The notes: generated by a model not told the origin, from the sequence alone. A DNA stretch of 64,000 nucleotides from Aquabacterium sp. CECT 9606 (GCF_918741295.1 NZ_CAKKNB010000001.1:868001-932000); one strand, 5' to 3'. Shown: positions 45,892 through 55,035, counted from the stretch's first letter. Numbers and translations are program-made.

Positions 45892-46635
45892 ATGGACATC
45901 CGTAAACTGCAACGCGCCATCGTCGATGGCCTCGAAGACGTCAAGGGCCAAGACATCGTTGTCTTCAACACCGAGCACCTCTCGGCCCTGTTCGAGCGGG
46001 TGATTGTCGCGTCGGGCACGTCCAATCGGCAAACCAAGGCGCTGGCCGCCAGCGTGCGCAAGTCCGTTCGGGCCGCCGGCTTCGACGTCATGCGCACCGA
46101 GGGCGAAGACAACGGCGAATGGATCATCGTGGACTGCGCTGCGGCCGTGGTGCACCTGATGCAACCCGCCATCCGCCAGTACTACCTGCTGGAAGAGATC
46201 TGGGGCGAAAAGCCCATCAAGCTCAAGCTCAACGATGTGGTGACCCGCCTGGTCAAGGCGTCCGAGCCCATGGATGACGACGATGCCGCGCCCAAGAAAG
46301 CGTCTGGCAAAAAGTCGGTCATGGGCAAGCTGGACGCACCCGTCCGCAAAGTGGCGGCCAAGAAGGTTGTCGCGAAAAAGGCCGTGGCCAAGACACCGGC
46401 CGAGCGCTCCACCTCCAACCGCGTGCCGGTGGCTGCCAAAAAGATTGCCGCCAAAAAGGCTGCCGCCAAGAAGGTGGCCGCAGCGATCCCTGTGGTGCCC
46501 AAGACCATGGTGATCAACAAACCTGCCGTGAAGAAGGTAGCTGGCAAGAAGGTGGCAGCTAAAAAGGTCGCCGCCAAGAAAGCGCCGGTCCGCAAGATGG
46601 TGGCTGCCAAGAAAGTGGCCCGCAAGGCTTCATGA
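45892..46635 (+). CDS. rsfS: Ribosome silencing factor RsfS with lysine-rich tail
   Basis: RsfS binds ribosomal protein uL14 and blocks subunit joining when nutrients are short. Residues 1-112 form the RsfS domain (FERVIVASGTSNRQTKALA, GEWIIVDCAAAVVHLM, YYLLEEIWG). Residues 113-247 are an extra tail of repeated Ala/Lys motifs (AAKK, KVAAKK), much like histone H1-like proteins. Plain RsfS is about 105-130 residues, so the tail doubles the size. The ATG follows directly on the nadD stop, and the end overlaps rlmH by 4 bases. Confidence 0.93.
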   Translation: MDIRKLQRAIVDGLEDVKGQDIVVFNTEHLSALFERVIVASGTSNRQTKALAASVRKSVRAAGFDVMRTEGEDNGEWIIVDCAAAVVHLMQPAIRQYYLLEEIWGEKPIKLKLNDVVTRLVKASEPMDDDDAAPKKASGKKSVMGKLDAPVRKVAAKKVVAKKAVAKTPAERSTSNRVPVAAKKIAAKKAAAKKVAAAIPVVPKTMVINKPAVKKVAGKKVAAKKVAAKKAPVRKMVAAKKVARKAS

Positions 46636-47102
46636 AGCTGACGGTGGTGGCCATTGGCCAGCGCCAGCCCGCCTGGGCGGAAACAGCCTGCGAGGACTAC
46701 CTCAAGCGCTTTCCGCCCGATTGGAAGGTCGAGGTCAAGGCCCTCAAGGCCGAGCCCCGTGACGGTGGTAAATCGGTGCCAGCCATCATGCAGGCCGAGG
46801 CCGCCCGCATTGAAGCTGCTTTGGGCCGTGACGTGCGCCGTGTCATCCTGGATGAACGCGGCAGCCGCCTGACCAGCGTCGAGCTGGCGCAGCGTGCCGA
46901 GGTCTGGCTCAACGATGGCCGCGACGTGGCTTTCGTGATTGGTGGGGCTGATGGCATCGACCCTGCGCTCAAAAAAACCGCCGATGAAACCCTGCGTTTG
47001 TCAGACCTGACATTGCCGCATGCGCTGGCCCGGGTGCTGCTGCTGGAGCAGCTCTACCGTGTCTGGTCGCTGCGTAACAACCATCCCTATCACCGCGCAT
47101 GA
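46632..47102 (+). CDS. rlmH: 23S rRNA pseudouridine-1915 methyltransferase RlmH
   Basis: SPOUT-class methyltransferase of 156 residues that methylates pseudouridine 1915 in helix 69 of 23S rRNA. The knot region includes [14 protein letters not shown] and [20 protein letters not shown], and the protein ends in NNHPYHRA, the conserved C-terminus. It overlaps rsfS and maf through ATGA junctions. Confidence 0.97.
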   Translation: MKLTVVAIGQRQPAWAETACEDYLKRFPPDWKVEVKALKAEPRDGGKSVPAIMQAEAARIEAALGRDVRRVILDERGSRLTSVELAQRAEVWLNDGRDVAFVIGGADGIDPALKKTADETLRLSDLTLPHALARVLLLEQLYRVWSLRNNHPYHRA

Positions 47103-47722
47103 GCACCGAGCCTCAGCTGGACGCCCCGTTCATCTACCTGGCTTCCCAAAGCCCTCGACGGCGCCAGTTGCTGGACCAGATCGGGGTGCGCCATGAGTTG
47201 CTGCTGCCCGATCCGCAGGAGGACGCCGAAGCGCTGGAGGCCGAGCGCGCTGGCGAGTCGCCCGAAGACTATGTTCAGCGCGTGACCTTGGCCAAATGGG
47301 AGGCGGCGCGCCTGCGCCTAGCACGTCGGCAAGCCTCGCAAGACTTGCCCGCCGCGCCAGTGCTTTGCGCCGACACCACCGTGGCGATTGGCCCCGACAT
47401 CCTGGCCAAGCCGGTTGACCAGCCTGATGCCGCGCGCATGCTGGCGCGCCTGTCCGGCCGCACCCACCGGGTCTTGACGGCGGTGGTGGTGGACGGCAAC
47501 CTGCTGCTCAGCACCTCGCACGTCACCTGGCGCGCCCTTGGCGCCGATGAGATCGACCGCTATGTGGCCAGCGGCGAGCCCATGGGCAAGGCGGGCGCCT
47601 ACGCCATCCAAAGCCAGGCCGCTGCATGGATGCAAAAGATCGAGGGCAGCTACAGTGGCATCATGGGCCTGCCCTTGTATGAAACGGCCGAATTGCTCAG
47701 ACCCCTGGGCTGGCGGTTTTGA
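47099..47722 (+). CDS. maf: Maf-like nucleotide pyrophosphatase
   Basis: House-cleaning nucleotide pyrophosphatase of 207 residues. It has the family start [18 protein letters not shown], the central [15 protein letters not shown] and the late [16 protein letters not shown]. The last two segments fit the subtype acting on dTTP and UTP (YhdE type), an inference from those motifs. It overlaps rlmH by 4 bases. Confidence 0.93.
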   Translation: MSTEPQLDAPFIYLASQSPRRRQLLDQIGVRHELLLPDPQEDAEALEAERAGESPEDYVQRVTLAKWEAARLRLARRQASQDLPAAPVLCADTTVAIGPDILAKPVDQPDAARMLARLSGRTHRVLTAVVVDGNLLLSTSHVTWRALGADEIDRYVASGEPMGKAGAYAIQSQAAAWMQKIEGSYSGIMGLPLYETAELLRPLGWRF

Positions 47723-47731
47723 CCAAACTGC

Positions 47732-48391
47732 ATGACCACTGAAACCCCTTCCGCGGCCCGGCCCGTGGCGCTGCTCGCCGGCGCGACCGGCTTGGTCGGC
47801 CAGCACTGCCTTCGCTTGTTGATGCAGGACCCTGCCGTGGGCACCGTGCGCGTGCTGGTGCGCCGGCCCATGGTGGTCGATTCGCCCAAGGTTCAGGTTT
47901 GCGTGGCGGACTTCGAGCGGCTGGAGTCGCACGTCGATTGGCTGCAAGCCGATTGGGTGTTCTGTGCCCTGGGCACCACCATCGCTAAGGCCGGCTCACG
48001 TGCCGCTTTCCGCCAGGTCGATTTTGATTACCCGCTGCAGGTGGCGCAGTTGGCCAAAGCCCAAGGTGCCAAACGCTTCTTGTTGGTCAGCGCCACCGGG
48101 GCCGACGCCAAGTCCAAGGTGTTCTACAGCCGCGTCAAGGGCGAGCTGGAAGAAGCCATTGCGGCCCTCGGTTTTGAGTCGGTCACTTTCGCTCGGCCTT
48201 CCTTGCTGGCGGGTGAGCGGGATGAAGTGCGCATCGCCGAACGCATTGGCCTCAAATTTGGCTGGCTGATGCCCGAGCGTTACCGCCCTGTGCAGGCCAG
48301 TCAGGTCGCGCAGGGCCTGGTCAATGCCGCCAAATCCGCCCGCCCGGGTGTGCACGGCATAAGCAACATTGAACTGAGGCGCCTGAGCTGA
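47732..48391 (+). CDS. NAD(P)-binding short-chain reductase-like protein
   Basis: Rossmann-fold protein of 219 residues with an N-terminal LLAGATGLVGQHCLRLL nucleotide motif and a central FLLVSATGADAKSKVFYSRVKGELE. The latter holds the YxxxK pair of extended reductases. Similar proteins are annotated as oxidoreductases or NAD(P)H-binding proteins (HTATIP2-like). The substrate is unknown. It sits between maf and rng, 9 bases after maf. Confidence 0.85.
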   Translation: MTTETPSAARPVALLAGATGLVGQHCLRLLMQDPAVGTVRVLVRRPMVVDSPKVQVCVADFERLESHVDWLQADWVFCALGTTIAKAGSRAAFRQVDFDYPLQVAQLAKAQGAKRFLLVSATGADAKSKVFYSRVKGELEEAIAALGFESVTFARPSLLAGERDEVRIAERIGLKFGWLMPERYRPVQASQVAQGLVNAAKSARPGVHGISNIELRRLS

Positions 48392-48419
48392 CTCTACCCA
48401 TGAATCTTCAGGAAATCAG

Positions 48420-49922
48420 ATGGCCTACTCACACGATATTCTGATCAACTGGACCCCGCAGGAGACCCGCGTCGCCGTGGTTGAAAACGGCGCTGTCCAG
48501 GAGCTGCACGTCGAGCGCACGCTGGAGCGTGGCCTGGTGGGCAATGTCTACGCGGGCCGGGTGGCGCGCGTGTTGCCCGGCATGCAATCGGCTTTCATCG
48601 ACATCGGCCTGGAGCGCGCCGCCTTCTTGCACGTGGCCGACCTGCACCGCGAGGATCCCAGCCAGCGAGGCAGCATCCGCTCGCCCGACAACGCCACGCC
48701 CATTGAAAAGCGCCTGCACGAAGGCCAGACGCTGATGGTGCAAGTCCTCAAGGACCCGATTGGCACCAAGGGTGCACGCCTGTCTTCGCAGATCAGCATC
48801 GCTGGGCGCTTGCTGGTGTTCCTGCCACAAGACGACCACATTGGCATCTCGCAAAAGATTGGTTCGCCCGAACTGCGCGACCAACTCCGCGCCCGCATGC
48901 TGCAATTGTTGGGCGAGGCCGACAGCAAGGAAGGGCGCACGCGCTCGGGCGGCTTCATTCTGCGCACCAACGCTGAAGACGCCACCGATGAGGAGCTGGG
49001 CGCCGACATCGCTTACCTGCGCAAAACCTGGGCGACGATCCGCGAGCAGGGCCTCAAGGCCGCGCCGGGCTCCTTGCTGCACCAGGACTTGAACCTGGCC
49101 CAGCGGGTGCTTCGCGACCTGGTCATCGACGAGACCGCCAACATCCGCATCGATTCGCTGATCCAGTTTGATGCCCTGCGTGCCTTTGGCGCCGAGTTCA
49201 CGCCCACCTCGGTCGACAAGCTGCAGCACTACAAGGGCGAGCGGCCCATCTTCGACCTGTACAACATCGACCAGGAGATCGAAAAAGCCCTGGCGCGCCG
49301 GGTTGATTTGAAATCCGGTGGCTACCTGATCATCGACCAGACCGAGGCACTCACCACCATCGACGTCAACACGGGTGGTTATGTGGGCGCGCGCAATTTT
49401 GACGACACCATCTTCAAGACCAACCTGGAGGCCTCGCAGGCCATCGCACGGCAATTGCGCCTGCGCAACCTGGGCGGCATCATCATTGTTGATTTCATCG
49501 ACATGCTGCGCGAGGACCACCGCGACAATGTGCTGGCCGAGTTTCGCAAGCAAATGAGCCGCGACCGCACCAAGCTCACCATCAGCGGGTTCTCGCCGCT
49601 GGGCCTGGTGGAGATGACGCGCAAGCGCACGCGCGAATCGCTGGCACACATGCTGTGCCAGCCTTGCCCCACCTGCGAAGGCCGCGGCCAGGTCAAGACG
49701 CCGCGCACAGTCTGCTACAACATCCTGCGCGAGATTTTGCGCGAGGCGCGCCAGTTCAACCCGCGCGAGTTCCGTGTGGTGGCCAGCGCCACGGTGGTCG
49801 AGATGCTGCTCGATGAAGAAAGCCAGCACCTGGCCGGCCTGATCGATTTCATCGGCAAACCGATCTCCCTGCAAACCGAACCCTGGGTGTCGCCCGAGCA
49901 GTACGACATCGTCTTGCTGTGA
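48420..49922 (+). CDS. rng: Ribonuclease G
   Basis: Endoribonuclease of the RNase E/G family, 500 residues, trimming 16S rRNA and decaying some mRNAs. An S1 domain (VGNVYAGRVARVLPGMQSAF) is followed by the catalytic region with metal-binding Asp residues in TIDVNTGGYVG and IIIVDFIDM, and the CQPCPTCEGRG zinc link. It lacks the long C-terminal scaffold of RNase E. It is the last gene of the plus-strand run starting at yebC. Confidence 0.95.
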   Translation: MAYSHDILINWTPQETRVAVVENGAVQELHVERTLERGLVGNVYAGRVARVLPGMQSAFIDIGLERAAFLHVADLHREDPSQRGSIRSPDNATPIEKRLHEGQTLMVQVLKDPIGTKGARLSSQISIAGRLLVFLPQDDHIGISQKIGSPELRDQLRARMLQLLGEADSKEGRTRSGGFILRTNAEDATDEELGADIAYLRKTWATIREQGLKAAPGSLLHQDLNLAQRVLRDLVIDETANIRIDSLIQFDALRAFGAEFTPTSVDKLQHYKGERPIFDLYNIDQEIEKALARRVDLKSGGYLIIDQTEALTTIDVNTGGYVGARNFDDTIFKTNLEASQAIARQLRLRNLGGIIIVDFIDMLREDHRDNVLAEFRKQMSRDRTKLTISGFSPLGLVEMTRKRTRESLAHMLCQPCPTCEGRGQVKTPRTVCYNILREILREARQFNPREFRVVASATVVEMLLDEESQHLAGLIDFIGKPISLQTEPWVSPEQYDIVLL

Positions 49923-49942
49923 GCGCTGCCATGAAGCGCTTT
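49922..49942 (+). terminator. Weak hairpin after rng
   Basis: AGCGCT (49922-49927) and AGCGCT (49935-49940), which is self-complementary, form a 6 bp stem with a 7-base loop. Only a few T follow. It may end the yebC-rng transcript, but the stem is short. Confidence 0.35.
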
Positions 49943-50014
49943 ACATGACTTTGCACGGGCCAACACCTTGCGCGGCGGTGGTGTTTGGCACTCGCGGCAC
50001 AATCAGCACTTCAC

Positions 50015-51385
50015 ATGGACGAATCCCTTCTAGACACGATGCTTGAACACCCCACGAATTCTGCCGAGCCTGGGCTGGGCACCGCCCGCCGTGGTCACCT
50101 GAAGACTTTGGCGCTGTGCGGTGCCATGGCGGCCGCAGGCCTGTGGACGACCAGCCCTGCATGGGCCCAGTTCCGGGTTGAGATCGCAGGTGTGGGCGCC
50201 ACGCAGATTCCGGTGGCCATCGGGCGCTTCAAGGGCGAAGAGGGTGTGCCGCAGCCCATCGCCAGCATCGTGATCGCCGACTTGCAGCGGTGCGGCCTGT
50301 TCAAGACACTCGATGCTTCGGCCGACAAGCTGGACGAGACCTCGCGCCCCGTGCTGACCGATTGGCGGGGCAAAGGTGCCGATGCCTTGCTGGCCGGCTC
50401 CATCCTGCCCCTGGCCGATGGCCGCTTTGACATCCGCTACCGCCTGTGGGACGCTGCCCGCAACAAGGATCTGGGCGTGCAAAGCCTGGTTGTGCCCGCC
50501 GCCGATTTGCGCCTGGCCGCCCACCGCATCGCCGACGACATTTATGAAAAGCTGACCGGCGACAAGGGCGCCTTCGCCACGCGCATCGCCTACGTGGCCA
50601 AGACCGGCCGCCGTTATGTGCTCTGGGTGGCCGACTCCGACGGCAAGGGCGAGCGCGACGCCCTGACCAGCAACGAGCCCATCATCTCGCCCGCCTGGTC
50701 GCCCGATGGCGGCAAGCTGGCCTATGTGTCGTTCGAAGGCGGCAAAGCCAAGGTCATGTCGCAGGAGCTGACCACTGGGCGCCGCCGCGTGCTGGCCAGC
50801 TTCAAAGGCACCAACAGCGCCCCAGCCTGGTCGCCCGATGGCAAGCAAATGGCGGTCACACTCAGCCGCGATGGCGGTTCACAGTTGTTCGTGATGGGCA
50901 TCGACGGGGACAACGTTCGGCGCCTGACACAAAGCGGTGGCATCGACACCGAAGCGGCCTGGTCGGCCGATGGCAGCACCGTTTACTTCGTGAGCGACCG
51001 GGGCGGCAGCCCGCAAATCTACAAGACACCGTTGTCGGGCGGCAGCGCCCAGCGCGTCACCTTCAATGGGCCGTACAACATCAGCCCGGCGCTGAGCCCC
51101 GATGGCCGCTGGATGACCTTCATCGGCCAGGTCAACGGTGGCTACAAGGTGCACTTGATGGAGCTGGCCAGCGGCGCCGTGCGTGTGCTCACCGACACCC
51201 GCGACGACGAAAGCCCCAGCTTTGCGCCCAACAGCAAGCAGATCATCTATGCCACGCGCAACCAAGGGCGCGATGTGCTCATGACCACCTCGCTGGACGG
51301 CCGCATCAAGGCCAGCCTGGCCACGCCGCAGGCCGATGTCCGCGAGCCCGTCTGGGGTCCCGACATCGTGGGCGCCAAACGCTGA
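50015..51385 (+). CDS. tolB: Tol-Pal periplasmic protein TolB
   Basis: Periplasmic beta-propeller that contacts Pal and TolA. The signal region has an unusually long, positively charged start ([20 protein letters not shown], then PAWA-Q). The mature part has an N-terminal alpha/beta domain and repeated propeller blades containing [29 protein letters not shown] and [15 protein letters not shown]. The start is uncertain: ATG 50015 or 50039. It heads tolB-pal-cpoB, which is separate from ybgC-tolQRA. Confidence 0.94.
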   Translation: MDESLLDTMLEHPTNSAEPGLGTARRGHLKTLALCGAMAAAGLWTTSPAWAQFRVEIAGVGATQIPVAIGRFKGEEGVPQPIASIVIADLQRCGLFKTLDASADKLDETSRPVLTDWRGKGADALLAGSILPLADGRFDIRYRLWDAARNKDLGVQSLVVPAADLRLAAHRIADDIYEKLTGDKGAFATRIAYVAKTGRRYVLWVADSDGKGERDALTSNEPIISPAWSPDGGKLAYVSFEGGKAKVMSQELTTGRRRVLASFKGTNSAPAWSPDGKQMAVTLSRDGGSQLFVMGIDGDNVRRLTQSGGIDTEAAWSADGSTVYFVSDRGGSPQIYKTPLSGGSAQRVTFNGPYNISPALSPDGRWMTFIGQVNGGYKVHLMELASGAVRVLTDTRDDESPSFAPNSKQIIYATRNQGRDVLMTTSLDGRIKASLATPQADVREPVWGPDIVGAKR

Positions 51386-51434
51386 CGTTTCATTTTTTTC
51401 TTGAATCTTTGATCGACCTTTGTAAGGAGCCTTC

Positions 51435-52016
51435 ATGAACCCGATCCAAACAACTTCCGCTTCGATGTCCGCTCGTGCCATTCGCCTGGCCGTGGTCGGC
51501 CTGGTGGGCGCGTCCACCCTGTGGATGGCCGGCTGCAGCTCGGTCAAGCTGGACGACAAGGCGCCTCCGATCGAGTCGCGCAACGTGTCTGGCAGCACCG
51601 GCACCTCATCGTCGTCCAATGCGGCCTCGACCGTGGCGCCTGTGGTGGCGGCCGATGCTGACGCTGGCGCCAATGCCGCACTGAGTGGCCTGCCCCGCGT
51701 CATCTACTTTGATTTCGACAGCTTCGTCGTCAAGGACGAGTTCCGCCCTGTGCTGGACGGCTACGGTAAGGTGCTGACCACCATCCGCAGCAAGAAACTG
51801 TTCATCGAAGGGCACACCGACGAGCGCGGTGGCCGCGAGTACAACCTGGCCTTGGGCCAGAAGCGCGCTGAAGCCGTCGTCAAATCTTTGACGCTGTTGG
51901 GTGTGTCCGCCGACCAGGTTGAGGCCGTGAGCTTTGGCGAAGAACGCCCAGCCGTCACCGGCAGCACCGAAGAAGCCTGGGCCAAGAACCGCCGCGCCGA
52001 GTTCAAAGACCGTTGA
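51435..52016 (+). CDS. pal: Peptidoglycan-associated lipoprotein Pal
   Basis: Outer-membrane lipoprotein of 193 residues that ties the outer membrane to peptidoglycan. The lipobox is WMAGC with the lipidated Cys at 34. After a Ser/Ala-rich linker comes the OmpA-like domain: VIYFDFDSFVVKDEF, then FIEGHTDERGGREYNLALGQ, with the diaminopimelate-binding Asp and Arg. AAGGAG precedes the ATG. cpoB starts 2 bases after the stop. Confidence 0.97.
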   Translation: MNPIQTTSASMSARAIRLAVVGLVGASTLWMAGCSSVKLDDKAPPIESRNVSGSTGTSSSSNAASTVAPVVAADADAGANAALSGLPRVIYFDFDSFVVKDEFRPVLDGYGKVLTTIRSKKLFIEGHTDERGGREYNLALGQKRAEAVVKSLTLLGVSADQVEAVSFGEERPAVTGSTEEAWAKNRRAEFKDR

Positions 52017-52018
52017 TC

Positions 52019-52834
52019 ATGGGGGCCGCGTTGATGTTGTACCGTGTGCGCCCCTGGGTGCTGGCCCTGGCCTCGGCTTGCGGGGCGCTGAGCGCCCATG
52101 CAGGCTTGCTGGACGATGACGAGGCACGCCGTGCCATCCTCGAGTTGCGCCAGCAGCGCGCCAAGGACACTGAATCGAGCAACGCCAAGCTCAGCGCTTT
52201 GAACGCCCAGCTCGACCAGGTCAAGCGCAGCCTGGTGGATCTGAATGCCCAGATCGAGCAGTTGCGCGGTGATCTGGCCAAGCAAAGCGGCCAGAACGAA
52301 CTGCTGGCCCGCGACCTGTCTGAGCTGCAGCGACATCAGAAGGATCTGCAGCAGGGCGTGGACGAGCGTGTGCGCAAGCTCGAGCCGCAAACGGTGAACC
52401 TCGATGGCAAGACCTTCCAGGTCGAACCCGAAGAAAAGGCCCTGTTTGAAGACGCTTTGGCCAAGTTGCGGCAAGCCGACTTCGCGGGTGGCGCGGCGGG
52501 CCTGGCGGGCTTGATCAAACGTTATCCAGCGACGGGTTACCGCGAGTCGGCCTTGTACTGGCAGGGCAACGCGCAATATGGCTTGCGCAACTACAAGGAA
52601 GCGTTGGTCAGCTTCCGTGCCTTGTTGAGCCAGGCGCCGGCGCATGCCCGCGCGCCCGAGGCCATGCTGTCGATCGCCAATTGCCACACCGAGCTCAAGG
52701 AAACCAAGGCGGCCCGCAAGGCCTTGGACGACCTGATCAAGAACTACCCCGATTCCGAAGCGGCCCAGGCTGCGCGCGAGCGTCTGGCCAGTGCGTCCAC
52801 CGCGGCGGCCAAAGCGCAGGCGCGCAAGAACTGA
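52019..52834 (+). CDS. cpoB: Cell division coordinator CpoB (YbgF)
   Basis: Periplasmic protein of 271 residues that coordinates Tol function with peptidoglycan synthesis by PBP1b in E. coli. It has a signal peptide (LALASACGALSAHAGLLD), then a trimerising coiled coil (about residues 35-115), then TPR repeats (YRESALYWQGNAQYGLRNYKEALVSF region). ATG 52019 is most likely; ATG 52034 is possible. It follows pal closely, as expected. Confidence 0.93.
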   Translation: MGAALMLYRVRPWVLALASACGALSAHAGLLDDDEARRAILELRQQRAKDTESSNAKLSALNAQLDQVKRSLVDLNAQIEQLRGDLAKQSGQNELLARDLSELQRHQKDLQQGVDERVRKLEPQTVNLDGKTFQVEPEEKALFEDALAKLRQADFAGGAAGLAGLIKRYPATGYRESALYWQGNAQYGLRNYKEALVSFRALLSQAPAHARAPEAMLSIANCHTELKETKAARKALDDLIKNYPDSEAAQAARERLASASTAAAKAQARKN

Positions 52835-52836
52835 GC

Positions 52837-53607
52837 GTGGCCTTGTCGAGCGCAAGCGAAGCCGACCTGGAGCGCCGGTTCGGCGGGCTGCGCCGCTTGC
52901 ATGGCGCAGCGGCCTACGAGCGCCTTCGCGCGGCCCGCATCGCGGTGATCGGTGTGGGTGGCGTCGGTTCCTGGGCGGCCGAAGCCCTGGCGCGCAGCGG
53001 TGTGGCCGAGCTGACCTTGATTGATCTGGACCATGTGGCCGAGTCCAACATCAACCGGCAAGTGCACGCGCTGGAGAGCACCATCGGCCAGGCCAAGGTG
53101 CTGGCGCTGCAGGACCGCATCGCGCAGATCCACCCGGCTTGCGTGGTGCATTCGGTTGAAGAGTTCATCGACGAAAGCAATGTGGATGCGTTGCTCTCGG
53201 CCCAGCCCTTGGATGGCGTGATCGACTGCTGCGACCAGGTCAAGGCCAAGGCGGCCATCGCCGCATGGGGCAGGGTGCACCAGGTGCCCGTGGTGGCCGT
53301 GGGCGCGGCAGGGGGCAAATCCCAGCCACAGTTGGTTGAAGTGGGCGACTTGTCGGAAGTGACGCACGACCCGCTGCTGGCCAGCGTGCGCCAGCGTTTG
53401 CGGCAGCGCCATGAGGGTGCGCGCAAGGGCCGCATGGGCCTGATGTGCGTGTTCTCACGCGAGGCGGTGTTGCCGCCGCAAGACGCCGAGTGCGACATCG
53501 GCGATGGCTCGCTGAACTGCCATGGCTATGGCTCCAGCGTTGTGGTGACTGCGACCTTTGGCATGGTTTCGGCAGCACAGTTGATCAACACTTTGATCAA
53601 ACGCTAA
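52837..53607 (+). CDS. tcdA: tRNA threonylcarbamoyladenosine dehydratase TcdA
   Basis: E1-like ATP-dependent enzyme of 256 residues that cyclises t6A at position 37 of tRNAs. Signatures are IAVIGVGGVGSWAAEALARSG, LIDLDHVAESNINRQ and VIDCCDQVKAK. The start is GTG 52837, 2 bases after the cpoB stop; the longer open frame overlaps cpoB and is not coding there. Two tRNA-Lys genes lie immediately downstream; ANN-decoding tRNAs such as these carry t6A. Confidence 0.93.
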   Translation: MALSSASEADLERRFGGLRRLHGAAAYERLRAARIAVIGVGGVGSWAAEALARSGVAELTLIDLDHVAESNINRQVHALESTIGQAKVLALQDRIAQIHPACVVHSVEEFIDESNVDALLSAQPLDGVIDCCDQVKAKAAIAAWGRVHQVPVVAVGAAGGKSQPQLVEVGDLSEVTHDPLLASVRQRLRQRHEGARKGRMGLMCVFSREAVLPPQDAECDIGDGSLNCHGYGSSVVVTATFGMVSAAQLINTLIKR

Positions 53608-53622
53608 AAACCACGTTATAAT
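53593..53622 (+). promoter_or_regulatory. Promoter of the lysine tRNA genes
   Basis: TTGATC (53593-53598) and a perfect TATAAT (53617-53622) lie 18 bases apart. The -10 ends 14 bases before the mature 5' end of the first tRNA. The -35 overlaps the last codons of tcdA. Confidence 0.75.
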
Positions 53623-53636
53623 TTTAGGCTTTTCGG

Positions 53637-53712
53637 GGGTCGATAGCTCAGTCGGTAGAGCAGCGGACTTTTAATCCGTTGGTCGCGAGTTCGAGTCTCG
53701 CTCGACCCACCA
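53637..53712 (+). tRNA. tRNA-Lys (anticodon UUU)
   Basis: A 76-base cloverleaf: acceptor GGGTCGA pairs with TCGACCC, the D-arm is AGCTCAGTCGGTAGAGC, the anticodon loop CTTTTAA holds TTT, and the T-arm contains GTTCGAG. CCA is encoded at 53710-53712. It reads AAA and AAG lysine codons. Confidence 0.97.
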
Positions 53713-53728
53713 AATTAATAAGATGGTT

Positions 53729-53752
53729 GATTTCCGTTGTATAATGGAAATC
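53729..53752. repeat. Hairpin in the spacer between the two lysine tRNA genes
   Basis: GATTTCC (53729-53735) and GGAAATC (53746-53752) are exact complements around a loop containing TATAAT (53740-53745). It could be an RNA processing hairpin, or the TATAAT may be a -10 for the second tRNA; no good -35 sits at the right distance. Confidence 0.45.
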
Positions 53753-53808
53753 TTGGCAAAGTAGTCAATCTTTGCAACTTGCAGCAATGCAAGGATCGAA
53801 AAAGTTTC

Positions 53809-53884
53809 GGGCTCCTAGCTCAGTTGGTAGAGCAGCGGACTCTTAATCCGTTGGTCGACAGTTCGAATCTGTCGGGGCCCACCA
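53809..53884 (+). tRNA. tRNA-Lys (anticodon CUU)
   Basis: A 76-base cloverleaf: acceptor GGGCTCC pairs with GGGGCCC (one T-G pair), the D-arm is AGCTCAGTTGGTAGAGC, the anticodon loop CTCTTAA holds CTT, and the T-arm contains GTTCGAA. CCA is encoded at 53882-53884. It reads AAG, the preferred lysine codon in high-GC genes. Confidence 0.97.
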
Positions 53885-53889
53885 ACTTC

Positions 53890-53930
53890 AAACCCCCCGT
53901 CGTGCTCAGGCAAGGCGGGGGGTTTTTGTT
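53890..53930 (+). terminator. Rho-independent terminator after the tRNA genes
   Basis: AAACCCCCCG (53890-53899) pairs with CGGGGGGTTT (53916-53925) in a 10 bp stem, and the downstream arm runs into TTTTTGTTT. This is a clear intrinsic terminator for the tRNA transcript. Confidence 0.9.
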
Positions 53931-54082
53931 TGTCATCCTCGGGTTCGCCCTGGTCTGATCTCTCTGTGCAGGCGGGGCCAGAAGAATCTCGTGCTCCAAA
54001 GCCAACTTGGCTTCAAGCACTTGATCGAAGCATCTGCAGGGCCCATGCTTTCGGCTTGGTCAAAATCACTGAAGGGTGCGCG

Positions 54083-55030
54083 ATGCAAGGATTCAAGAGC
54101 AAGGTTGTTGGGCTGACCATGCCATGGGCGTGCTGCGTGGCGGCGTCAGCTGGGTGGCTGCCAGGCCAGGCCCGTGCTGCCGATTCAGGCCTGCCTTTGT
54201 GTGCCGGGGTGGGCGCAGTGTCAGTGATGCTGGCCGGGCAAGGTGCTCTGGAGTCGATTGCTTTCGATCAGCAGGGGCGCCTTCTTTACACCCGGCTGTT
54301 CAACGGCGAACTGGTTCGTCTTGACTCGCCCCAGGCGGCGCCAGCCATCGTGGCCGTTGGTGTGGACAGCCCTGGCGGCATCGCCGTGACCGGACCACGG
54401 GAAGCTTATGTTGGCGTGGGCAATGGCCTGACCGGTTTCGCGCCATCGCTTGCCAAGGCGGGCATCGTCAAGGTCGATCTGGACAATGGTCAAGTCACGC
54501 CGCATGTGAGCGGCTTGTCCATGGCCAACGGCTTGGCGCGTGCGGCCGATGGCACTTTCTATGCCTCGGATGACCTGGCGGCCAGCCTGGACCGCGTGCT
54601 GCCCGATGGCACGGTGCAGCGCACCTGGCTCAGGCAAAACAGCAACGGGCTCGCCATCAGCAAGGATCAGAAGACCTTGTATGTGAACCAGATGGTGCCG
54701 GCGAGCATCCTGGCGGTGGACCGCGCCACGGGGCAGACCTCGGTGGTGGCCAATGCACCACCAGCCCGCAAATGGAGCTGGCTTGATGGCCTGGACATCG
54801 ATGACCAGGGGCGCCTGTACGTGGTCTCGTACTGGGCCGGCGAGGTTTGGCGGCTTGATCCTGCCAGCCGCCAGATGTGCCTGCTGACGTCCGGGCTGTC
54901 GCTGCCGAGCGCGGTCGCCGTGGGCCGGGCAGGAGGCGCCTACCGCGCCACCAGCATTTATATAACCACGCATTCGGGCCGCCTCCATGAGGTGCCCGGA
55001 GCGGTGCCCCTCAAGGCAGGTGCGCCTTGA
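54083..55030 (+). CDS. Secreted SMP-30/NHL-like beta-propeller protein
   Basis: Protein of 315 residues with a signal peptide (about residues 1-33, ending AARA-type) and repeated blades: SIAFDQQGRLLYTRL, GLARAADGTFYASDDL, GLAISKDQKTLYVNQ and GLDIDDQGRLYVVSYW. This is the gluconolactonase/SMP-30 propeller pattern. The substrate is unknown. The start ATG 54083 has AAGGG upstream; the frame open back to 53930 crosses the tRNA terminator and is not coding there. It converges with the broken lysR gene. Confidence 0.8.
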   Translation: MQGFKSKVVGLTMPWACCVAASAGWLPGQARAADSGLPLCAGVGAVSVMLAGQGALESIAFDQQGRLLYTRLFNGELVRLDSPQAAPAIVAVGVDSPGGIAVTGPREAYVGVGNGLTGFAPSLAKAGIVKVDLDNGQVTPHVSGLSMANGLARAADGTFYASDDLAASLDRVLPDGTVQRTWLRQNSNGLAISKDQKTLYVNQMVPASILAVDRATGQTSVVANAPPARKWSWLDGLDIDDQGRLYVVSYWAGEVWRLDPASRQMCLLTSGLSLPSAVAVGRAGGAYRATSIYITTHSGRLHEVPGAVPLKAGAP

Positions 55031-55035
55031 GCAGC

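Noticed and set aside
46380..46620. AAKK repeats as a separate histone-like gene
   Set aside because: They are in frame with RsfS, without an internal start and ribosome site, so they form its tail.
49998..50003. CACAAT as a -10 box for tolB
   Set aside because: No -35 lies at a usable distance and the start codon itself is uncertain, so it is not listed as a promoter.
53737..53958. 73-residue frame across the second lysine tRNA
   Set aside because: It is made of tRNA and terminator sequence.
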